This document shows, piece after piece, positions 1 to 5,386 of a DNA stretch of 6,925 bases (within the stretch, counting starts at the first letter, position 1; each line of letters begins with the position of its first letter). Both the position numbers and the translations under genes were made by a program. The stretch is from an uncultured Desulfovibrio sp. (GTDB lineage Bacteria > Desulfobacterota > Desulfovibrionia > Desulfovibrionales > Desulfovibrionaceae): positions 1-6,925 of the forward strand of contig CAMWPE010000128.1 in NCBI GenBank assembly GCA_947176055.1, written 5' to 3'. The notes beneath the pieces are model-generated. The model made no database searches, was not told the origin of the DNA, and worked only from the letters and a program-made list of their open reading frames with translations.

Positions 1-39
1 TCATTTGTTGCGCTCGCTCTAATCGCGCTGTTCCTATAG
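1..39 (+). CDS. Possible C-terminal tail of a membrane protein (5' end off window)
   Basis: Frame 1 reads SFVALALIALFL and then TAG at 37-39. The twelve residues are strongly hydrophobic, as expected for the end of a transmembrane helix. The piece is too short for a family call and could be chance. A CAT at 2-4 would alternatively be a minus-strand ATG leading off the window, but no Shine-Dalgarno sequence precedes it. Confidence 0.22.
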   Translation, partial: SFVALALIALFL

Positions 40-294
40 TGCCGACAGAGCCTAGCGACGGGAGGCGAAGGGCCCAATTCGTAAAGGGCGATCGCAATCG
101 CGGCCGCCGCGCGTCATCCCGTCTTCGCGTTCGGCTCCGGCGCCGCTCCCAATCATTGGCTTTTGGAAGAAATCGCCTGGCGGACCGGCGGCGTTAGCGA
201 ATTTTGAGTTCAAGGCGAGGATTGCGCGAGCGTAGCCGAGCGAATTTTGCGCCGCGCGCGGTTCGTTTTTAAAAACACCCGTTTCGATACGGAA
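40..294. other. Non-coding stretch with an 11-bp direct repeat
   Basis: I see no convincing gene here. The sequence AGCGAATTTTG occurs at 196-206 and again at 239-249, 43 bp apart, with a GCG/GAG-rich spacer between. A weak 5-bp stem (GCGAT at 88-92 with ATCGC at 97-101) is also present. A minus-strand frame (336 down to 52) is open but has a low-complexity composition, resembles no protein I know and lacks a ribosome binding site, so I treat it as spurious. The stretch could hold the promoter for the following gene or part of a dispersed genomic repeat. Confidence 0.4.
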
Positions 295-684
295 ATGTCT
301 TTTCGCGCGCTTATGAGGCTTGGAAAAGCAAGCCAACCTGGGTATGACTACGATAAACTGGCGAAAGAAATTCGAAACTCGCCTTCCGGATCGGTATGGA
401 TCGATTGGGGCGCGTCAGCCGCGTGGTCCATACCGTTGCCAAAACGAGTTTATGAAGACGAAACGATTTATTCATTCTGTCTGATCGAAGGTCGGCCTTC
501 TCATGAACCCCATCTGGAGCGCGCAATCGCGGATCGCAAATACGCGCTATGGATTAATAATATTAAAAGATCCGGAAATAACGATCTGACGAGACTGGGT
601 TACATCTTTATACCGCGCGTTCGTATGTGTTCGCGGCCATGGAACTGGATTCCGCCCTTGAATACCAGTTCGTCAGCGAACTGA
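295..684 (+). CDS. Unrecognised protein, N-terminal part of a probably frameshifted gene
   Basis: The frame runs from ATG at 295 to TGA at 682-684, giving 129 residues. A TTG at 247 could extend it, but that stretch lies in the repeat-containing leader and is Arg-rich, so I prefer 295. The start is not firm because no good Shine-Dalgarno sequence is visible. The protein is soluble, with no signal peptide or membrane segment, and features such as VWIDWGASAAWSIPLPKR and KYALWINNIKRSG suggest an alpha/beta fold. I recognise no family. The last 18 or so residues (from CSRPWNW) are Pro/Ser/Asn-rich and look out of frame. Another open frame carrying plausible protein overlaps them and continues to 827, so the genuine gene probably changed frame between 582 and 681. 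It may be a decayed accessory gene. Confidence 0.42.
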   Translation: MSFRALMRLGKASQPGYDYDKLAKEIRNSPSGSVWIDWGASAAWSIPLPKRVYEDETIYSFCLIEGRPSHEPHLERAIADRKYALWINNIKRSGNNDLTRLGYIFIPRVRMCSRPWNWIPPLNTSSSAN

Positions 685-827
685 CTTCCTTCGCGGCCGT
701 TTTTGAATGGGCGGATCGCGTCGTCTTGACGCCAAAAATTCGCGCGATTCCTTCCATGACAGTTTATGGCAAAAAATACGATCGACAAAATAAAAAACGG
801 CTTAACCCGTCCGATCGCTCCGGCTGA
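627..827 (+). pseudogene. C-terminal part of the frameshifted unrecognised gene
   Basis: This frame is open from 582 (just after a TAA at 579-581) to TGA at 825-827. It lies in the -1 frame relative to the preceding open frame and overlaps its end. GTG at 627 or ATG at 639 could start it, but neither has a ribosome binding site, so a frameshifted continuation of the upstream gene is more likely than an independent 62-66 residue protein. The peptide looks coding: MELDSALEYQFVSEL suggests an amphipathic helix, then EWADRVVLTPKIR and PSMTVYGKKYD, and a basic tail. No family is recognised. Joined to the upstream part, the product would be about 178 residues. No homopolymer run marks the shift point, so mutation and sequencing error cannot be told apart. 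Confidence 0.4.
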
Positions 828-870
828 AAACAATAAAACCGTAAAAAATTTTAAGTGTGGCATTCGACAG

Positions 871-887
871 CGCGGTTTACGACCGCG
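871..887 (+). promoter_or_regulatory. Small hairpin touching the ribosome binding site of the next gene
   Basis: CGCGGT (871-876) and ACCGCG (882-887) form a perfect 6-bp stem with a 5-base loop, TTACG. The last base of the stem is the first G of the GAGGAG Shine-Dalgarno sequence at 887-892, which precedes the ATG at 899. If formed in the mRNA it sits directly against the ribosome binding site and could dampen or tune initiation. A role is inference. No T-run follows, so it is not a terminator. Confidence 0.35.
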
Positions 888-898
888 AGGAGAATAAT

Positions 899-1504
899 AT
901 GAACAGAGCGGCTATTCTTCTCGACGATTATTACTATGGCATGCCTCGAAAAGATATTTTGGCAAAATTAAAAATCCCCTTGCCGCCGGATCATGAACAG
1001 CGGATCTTGCGCGATCCCGGAGAAATAAGTTTTTTGGGATATAACTGGGAGGAATTATTTTATTTCGATAACGACGAAGCTTTGCGCCAGATTATCCTTA
1101 TACGGGCAACGCGCGACGGAGAAACTTTTCGATCCATTCAGGAAGAGTTGATAAATTCCGGCTGGACTCCGGTCTCGGTCGAGATGGACGAAGCGACTTT
1201 CGATATTTTCGGACTTGCAAACCGTCGCGATCACGAGATTACAAATCGCGAGCTTAAAGAGTTCGGGAGTCAGGCTCTTGAGAAAAACGACTCCGTGACA
1301 GTTTATTTTTTCCCCGCCGCTTTCGCCGATAAAGTTCTGACGGATTCCAAAATAAAATTCTGGGCCAACGCCATTGACAAGGCTCCGGAAAATTTCTGTC
1401 TGTTAAGTTTCGCGGCGGACGCGAACAATATTAAATTGTCTTTTACCGCTCCCTTGCTCTCCCGCAAAGCCGCTCTTAAATATGGCGAAAAAATCAAAAG
1501 GTAA
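899..1504 (+). CDS. Hypothetical protein, 201 aa, upstream of uvrC
   Basis: The start is ATG at 899, preceded by a strong GAGGAG at 887-892 with a 6-base spacer. GTG at 857 is in frame but has no ribosome binding site. The product is a soluble, mixed alpha/beta protein with no signal peptide or membrane segment and no cysteine cluster. Visible stretches are an N-terminal LLDDYYYGMPRKDILAKLK, an acidic aromatic GYNWEELFYFDNDEA (about residues 46-60), and SIQEELINSGWTPVSVE (about 80-96). The tail is basic and ends in KYGEKIKR. Codon use resembles that of the neighbouring uvrC. I recognise no family. It ends 79 bases before uvrC in the same direction, with a small hairpin between, so co-transcription is possible but not shown. 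It is very likely a real gene; its function is unknown. Confidence 0.8.
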   Translation: MNRAAILLDDYYYGMPRKDILAKLKIPLPPDHEQRILRDPGEISFLGYNWEELFYFDNDEALRQIILIRATRDGETFRSIQEELINSGWTPVSVEMDEATFDIFGLANRRDHEITNRELKEFGSQALEKNDSVTVYFFPAAFADKVLTDSKIKFWANAIDKAPENFCLLSFAADANNIKLSFTAPLLSRKAALKYGEKIKR

Positions 1505-1511
1505 ATCGCCC

Positions 1512-1528
1512 GCCCGCAATTCGCGGGC
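1512..1528 (+). terminator. GC-rich hairpin after the hypothetical gene, weak terminator candidate
   Basis: GCCCGC (1512-1517) pairs perfectly with GCGGGC (1523-1528) around the loop AATTC, 8 bases after the TAA of the upstream gene. Only AAATTTG follows rather than a real T-run, so termination would be inefficient. It could instead attenuate transcription or protect mRNA ends between the upstream gene and uvrC. Confidence 0.35.
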
Positions 1529-1583
1529 AAATTTGTAAATCGCGAACTCTCCCGGCTCGACGCCGGCGGCAATACCATTAATT

Positions 1584-3428
1584 ATGAAAAGACCGGATCC
1601 CTCCGAAATTCCCTTATCGCCGGGCGTTTATATCTATAAGGACGCGAAAGGCAGAATCATTTATGTTGGCAAAGCCCGGATCCTGCGTCGCCGCGTGCTC
1701 TCCTATTTCCGGCCAAACGGACTTTCGCCCAAGACTGTCGCGCTTATGAACAGGGCGGAGAGCATCGAATACATCGCCACGAATACGGAGAAAGAGGCCC
1801 TGCTCCTGGAAGGGAGTCTGATAAAAAAGCATCGTCCGCATTACAATATCGTCCTGCGCGACGATAAAAATTATTTTCTGTTCCGTCTCAATTTGAAAGA
1901 CGACTTTCCAAGACTGGAATTTACCAGGCGGGTAAAAAAGGACGGCGCGAAATACTTCGGACCCTTTACCTCGGCCCTCGCGGCGCGCGAAACCTGGAAA
2001 CTGGCCCATCGGGCGTTCGCCCTTCGCCGTTGCGCGAACAGGGCTATGAAAAACCGCGTCCGTCCGTGCCTGTATTACCACATGGGGCAATGTCCCGCGC
2101 CCTGTATGGGCGAAATCTCCAAAAGCGAATATAGGAAGACGGTTCAGAAGGTAAACGATCTGCTGTCCGGAAAATCCGGGGAGCTGCTCAAGGGCATGAC
2201 CGACGCCATGAACGAGGCGTCGGAGAATCTGGAATTTGAAAAGGCCGCCCTCTTGCGCGATCAGATAAAAGCGGTCGAACGCACCGTGGAAAAACAGGCC
2301 GCAATTATTCCGGGCGCGGGCGATCTGGACGCCATTGGTCTCTACCAAGGCGAAAAAGGCTTGAGCCTGGGGATAGTGTTCGTTCGCAACGGAGCCGTGG
2401 GCGATGGCAGGGCTTTTTACTGGCCCGGTCTAGGATTTGAGGACTCCCGCGAAGTCGTGATGAGCTTTCTCAATCAATTTTATGGCGTAGCCGCTCCTCC
2501 GCCCAGAATTATCGTTCCCTGGCAACCTTCGGACGAGGATGATCCAGATTACGAGGATGATAAAAAGGCGCTGGAGCAGATTTTTTCGGAAAAGCGCGGC
2601 GGCTCCGTGAAAATATTGGCGCCCCGCGACGACGCGGACAACAGGCTGGTGGATTTGGCTCAAGCCAACGCCCGGGAACACGCCAAAAGAAGATCCGGGC
2701 AGGATATAAACGCGATCCTCGAAAAACTGGAGTCAATCCTCCAGCTGAAAGAATTTCCAGCCCGAATCGAGTGCGCGGATGTTTCGCACATCTCCGGAAC
2801 GCAGACGCGGGTGGGAATGGTCGTCTATGAGGACGGCGCCCCGGACAAGTCCGCCTATCGTCTTTACTCGATGCCGGACAGTTCCGACGATTACGGCACG
2901 CTCTATTTATGGATAGGGAGACGGCTGGAGAGCGGGCCGCCCTGGCCGGATTTGCTCCTCATCGACGGCGGCCGCGGTCAACTGGCCAGCGTCGAAAAAG
3001 GCTTGCGGGATAATGGTAAAGCGGAGCTCTTCCCTATAGCGTCCATAGCCAAAGCTCGCGACGAGGCCGGCAGGGCTGATCGCCGGGCCGGCAATATATC
3101 AGATCGCATTTTTCTGCCGGGACGCTCAAATCCTTTGCCCCTCAAACCGGGCAGCCCGGAATTGCTCTTTTTGCAACAGATCCGCGACGCGGCGCACAGA
3201 TTTTCTATCGAAGGTCATAGAAAAGCGCGCAGATCCGCGGCCTTCTCCAGCGAATTAATGCGCCTGCCGGGCATTGGGACGGCCACGGCGCGACTGCTTT
3301 GGGATAAATTCGGCGATATCGATTCCATGCGCAAGGCCACGCTTGAGGAACTGATGACGATCCCTGGTATCGGCAAGGCAAAAGGAGCTATGATTATCGA
3401 AAAATTGCGCTCCATGGCCAAAGAATAA
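1584..3428 (+). CDS. uvrC: UvrABC system protein C (excinuclease subunit)
   Basis: UvrC makes both incisions around bulky DNA lesions after UvrA/UvrB recognition in cytoplasmic nucleotide excision repair. At 614 residues it is full length for the family. Domains in order: an N-terminal GIY-YIG nuclease (GVY 14-16, YVG 27-29, the arginines of LRRRV at 34-38, Glu76 in EALLLEGSLIKK) for the 3' incision; four conserved cysteines (150, 162, 170, 174), known in the family to bind an iron-sulfur cluster; a UVR motif binding UvrB (about 203-238); an RNase H-like nuclease for the 5' incision, with Asp399 in DVSH, Asp461 in DGG and His538 in DAAHRF; and a tandem helix-hairpin-helix DNA-binding region (LPGIG 561-565, IPGIG 593-597). 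All key residues are present. The ATG at 1584 lacks a strong Shine-Dalgarno sequence, but no other standard start lies between it and the in-frame TAA at 1536. The sequence most resembles Desulfovibrio-type UvrC, from memory. Confidence 0.98.
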   Translation: MKRPDPSEIPLSPGVYIYKDAKGRIIYVGKARILRRRVLSYFRPNGLSPKTVALMNRAESIEYIATNTEKEALLLEGSLIKKHRPHYNIVLRDDKNYFLFRLNLKDDFPRLEFTRRVKKDGAKYFGPFTSALAARETWKLAHRAFALRRCANRAMKNRVRPCLYYHMGQCPAPCMGEISKSEYRKTVQKVNDLLSGKSGELLKGMTDAMNEASENLEFEKAALLRDQIKAVERTVEKQAAIIPGAGDLDAIGLYQGEKGLSLGIVFVRNGAVGDGRAFYWPGLGFEDSREVVMSFLNQFYGVAAPPPRIIVPWQPSDEDDPDYEDDKKALEQIFSEKRGGSVKILAPRDDADNRLVDLAQANAREHAKRRSGQDINAILEKLESILQLKEFPARIECADVSHISGTQTRVGMVVYEDGAPDKSAYRLYSMPDSSDDYGTLYLWIGRRLESGPPWPDLLLIDGGRGQLASVEKGLRDNGKAELFPIASIAKARDEAGRADRRAGNISDRIFLPGRSNPLPLKPGSPELLFLQQIRDAAHRFSIEGHRKARRSAAFSSELMRLPGIGTATARLLWDKFGDIDSMRKATLEELMTIPGIGKAKGAMIIEKLRSMAKE

Positions 3429-3450
3429 TCCGCGCGGCGCCCAAACGCTT

Positions 3451-4208
3451 TTACTTAAAAAAGTATTGTTGAATCAGTGTCCCCAGCAGCAACAAAAGGG
3501 AGACGATAAGGAAGCGACGCACGGCCTTCGCGCCTATTTTGATGGCGAAACTGGAGCCGGCCCAGTTGCCCAGCATAAGGCAAACGGCCATTGTCAGGCC
3601 CAGTGGCCAGTTAACCATCCCGTGAATAACAAAAGACACGGCGCCGCTGAAATTGGACGCGAGATTAAAGGCTTTCGCCGTGCCGGACGCTCCGACCAGT
3701 TCCATCCCTAGAATCCAGTGTAAGCCCAGAATCAGGAAACTGCCCGTGCCCGGACCGAAAAATCCGTCGTACACGCCCATGCAAAAGGCCAATAAAGGTA
3801 GATAGAGCCAGAATTTTACGCCGTCAACCGGCGTTTCAACTTCGCTGTTCTCGCGCGATGGAATCAGTGTCACGACCATGGCCAGTGGCAGGAGGAATAC
3901 GAGGATTTTGCCGAGCAAGGCGGAATCCAGACGGATGGCCAGAAGCGTCCCCGCCCAGGATCCAATCAGGGAAAAGGAACTCCGCAAAGGGCCAGCCGCC
4001 AGCGCACGAGGCCGTTGCTCGCGAAATTCGCGAGCGCGACCGATGTGCCCAGAAAGGCGCTTATTTTATTTGTGCCCAGCGCGATATGCGGCGGTATTCC
4101 GCAGACGAGCAGGGCGGGGACGGTGAGCAGGCCGCCGCCTCCGGCGATGGCATCGATAAAACCTCCGGCCAGGGCGGCCGCTCCGCAGATTATAAAAGCG
4201 GTCAGCAT
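3451..4208 (-). pseudogene. TauE/SafE family (YfcA-like) membrane transporter, frameshifted
   Basis: This polytopic inner-membrane family is associated with export of sulfite, sulfoacetate or other anions; the substrate here is unknown. The first frame (4208 down to 3966, 80 residues) carries the N-terminal hallmark FIDAIAGGGGLLTVPALL and ALGTNK. The second frame (3987 down to 3451) carries the second hallmark GVYDGFFGPGTGSFL and the remaining helices, ending in IQQYFFK. Together they give about 252 residues and roughly eight membrane segments, close to E. coli YfcA in length and motifs. Adding one base at the AAAA run 3972-3975 (TTTT on the coding strand) joins them smoothly as ALCGVPFSLIGSWAG, just before the premature TGA. 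The cause is a recent mutation, a consensus error or, less likely, recoding. No strong ribosome binding site precedes the ATG at 4208. The gene converges on uvrC and diverges from the DUF533-like gene. An unrepaired gene caller would report two pieces. Confidence 0.88.
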
Positions 4209-4320
4209 ACGACAAGTCCGCGCGGGATGAAGGGGGATCCAAAATTCGGGCTTATGGAAATACGCTTTTTCGGCGGAAAAGTCCAGCGAGGCCGAATCTG
4301 GAAAAAACCATATAAAAGTC

Positions 4321-4349
4321 TGGAAAATTCCGGCGCAAACATTTAAAAT
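4321..4349 (+). promoter_or_regulatory. Candidate sigma-70-type promoter for the DUF533-like gene
   Basis: TGGAAA (4321-4326) and TAAAAT (4344-4349) are separated by 17 bases. The -10 box matches TATAAT at five of six positions and the -35 box matches TTGACA at four of six. Transcription would start near 4356, about 37 bases before the ATG at 4393. The assignment is by eye only. Confidence 0.35.
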
Positions 4350-4355
4350 CAACGG

Positions 4356-4374
4356 GCGCGAAATTATTTCGCGC
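4356..4374. promoter_or_regulatory. Perfect 9+1+9 palindrome, operator-like
   Basis: GCGCGAAAT (4356-4364) and ATTTCGCGC (4366-4374) are exact reverse complements around a single T. The spacer is too short for a normal RNA hairpin loop, so a binding site for a dimeric regulator fits better. It lies at the expected transcription start of the DUF533-like gene, 7 bases before its AAGGAG, and inside the divergent gap shared with the transporter gene. The regulator is unknown. Confidence 0.45.
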
Positions 4375-4392
4375 GCGAAACAAGGAGAGTAT

Positions 4393-5262
4393 ATGGCGTC
4401 TATTCTGGATATTCTTGGGGGAGGCAATCCCCTTGGCGCCGTGCTGGACACGATGACCGGTCCCGGCGGCCTCGGATCAGTTTTGGGCGGCGGATCCCAG
4501 CGGGGCGGAACCGGCGGCGGGTTCGGCGGTCTGGGCTCCGGCGGCATGGGCGGCCTTGGCGACACTATCGGCTCGGTGCTTTCGTCTATAGCGGACAAGG
4601 CCGGCAACGCCGCGACCAGCGTTCGCGACGCGACTCCCGGCGGCATGGGCGGTCTGATGGGCGCGGGCGCTCTTGGCGCGGTGCTGGGCAACCTGCTTTC
4701 CGGCAACGCGGTAAAAGGCATAGCTTTGGCCGGAGCATCGGCTGTGGCTTGGAATTTCTATAAAAAGTGGACCGCTTCCAACGCGGAAGCCGCGACTCTG
4801 GATTCCTCGTCGCCGGCAACGGGAGCCGCGCCGGGCGGTTCGAACCAGTTTGGCGATCCCGCCAACGCCCTACCTCCGGCGGACAACGATGTGTCCGAAC
4901 TCGTGATGCGCTCCATGGTTTACGCGGCCAGGGCCGACGGAACGATCCAGCCCGAGGAAAAAGCGCGCATCGACGCGGTTATGACGACCATGCTTCCGGG
5001 CGCGGACACTAAAACAATCCTGGCGAAAGTCAGCGCGGAGCCGCTCGATCCGGCGACCATCGCGAAAGGCGTAAAATCCCATGAGCAGGCCGAGGACGTT
5101 TACCGGCTCTCCTGCGCGACCATCGATATTGATCATTTCATGGAACGCGGCTATCTGGACGCGCTGGCCAAATCTCTGGGCATAGACGAAAACTCGCGCA
5201 AGGAAATCGAGGCCGAAGCCGAGCAGGCAAAGAGGCAACTGCAGGCCGCGATCCCGCGTTAA
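4393..5262 (+). CDS. DUF533 / TerB-like protein (YebE-like)
   Basis: The start is ATG at 4393 behind a strong AAGGAG (4382-4387) with a 5-base gap; the product is 289 residues. Residues 1 to about 85 are glycine-rich and low in complexity, including two copies of GGMGGL encoded by an exact 15-bp repeat (4539-4553 and 4638-4652). Residues about 88-120 are hydrophobic, ending in AWNFYKKW, and could associate with membrane. After a Ser/Pro/Ala linker, residues about 165-285 form an all-helical TerB-like domain with the typical acidic loop ARADGTIQPEEK (Asp182, Gly183, Glu188, Glu189), and the end is a charged helix. This order (Gly-rich start, hydrophobic segment, TerB-like end) fits DUF533 proteins such as E. 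coli YebE. Their biochemical role is not established; TerB-like domains bind metal in tellurite-resistance proteins. Family placement is fairly sure, function unknown. Confidence 0.85.
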   Translation: MASILDILGGGNPLGAVLDTMTGPGGLGSVLGGGSQRGGTGGGFGGLGSGGMGGLGDTIGSVLSSIADKAGNAATSVRDATPGGMGGLMGAGALGAVLGNLLSGNAVKGIALAGASAVAWNFYKKWTASNAEAATLDSSSPATGAAPGGSNQFGDPANALPPADNDVSELVMRSMVYAARADGTIQPEEKARIDAVMTTMLPGADTKTILAKVSAEPLDPATIAKGVKSHEQAEDVYRLSCATIDIDHFMERGYLDALAKSLGIDENSRKEIEAEAEQAKRQLQAAIPR

Positions 5263-5285
5263 TCGATCGCCGCTAACCTATTCCG

Positions 5286-5323
5286 TCGTCGCTTCCCGCG
5301 CGTGATCGCGGAGGCGGCGACGA
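5286..5323 (+). other. Long imperfect stem-loop between the DUF533-like and HD genes
   Basis: The outer arms TCGTCGC (5286-5292) and GCGACGA (5317-5323) pair perfectly. The inner arms CCGCG (5296-5300) and CGCGG (5307-5311) pair around a CGTGAT loop, with an unequal internal loop between the two stems. It begins 23 bases after the DUF533-like stop codon. No T-run follows, so it is not a canonical intrinsic terminator. It might stabilise or process a shared mRNA, or reduce readthrough. Confidence 0.4.
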
Positions 5324-5386
5324 GCGCGAATGGGCGGCGCCCGGGAGATATTTTCGCGTTGGGCGTCGTCGGGGGTAGGCGGGAGG

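Noticed and set aside
52..336. 94-residue minus-strand open frame
   Set aside because: No ribosome binding site, low-complexity Arg/Gly-rich sequence, no recognisable motifs, and it overlaps the start of the plus-strand gene. Better explained as non-coding or repeat sequence.
600..863. 87-residue minus-strand open frame
   Set aside because: Antisense to the second part of the frameshifted plus-strand gene. The hydrophobic start comes from an A/T-rich spacer and there is no ribosome binding site.
1614..2348. 244-residue minus-strand open frame
   Set aside because: Entirely antisense to the UvrC nuclease and cysteine regions, which carry all expected catalytic residues. It is a codon-bias shadow.
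3429..3465. Possible bidirectional terminator between uvrC and the transporter gene
   Set aside because: Only a weak A/T stem (CTTTT 3448-3452 with AAAAG 3459-3463) is present, partly inside the transporter coding end, with no GC-rich hairpin.
3966..3990. Programmed -1 frameshift in the transporter gene
   Set aside because: No X XXY YYZ slippery heptamer and no obvious downstream stimulator; a base loss at the homopolymer is simpler. Left as an open alternative only.
3858..4346. 162-residue plus-strand open frame across the transporter gene
   Set aside because: Antisense to a recognisable membrane protein; composition Arg/Gly/Ser-rich with no motif.
4539..4652. Tandem repeat locus
   Set aside because: The 15-bp repeat is just two GGMGGL-coding stretches in a glycine-rich segment, as is usual for this protein type.
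4209..4721. N-terminal extension of the transporter frame, upstream of 4208
   Set aside because: Pro/Arg-rich sequence antisense to the glycine-rich DUF533-like gene. The family hallmark begins right after the ATG at 4208, so that is the start.
4870..5238. 122-residue minus-strand open frame
   Set aside because: Antisense to the TerB-like domain of the DUF533-like gene; no start signal.
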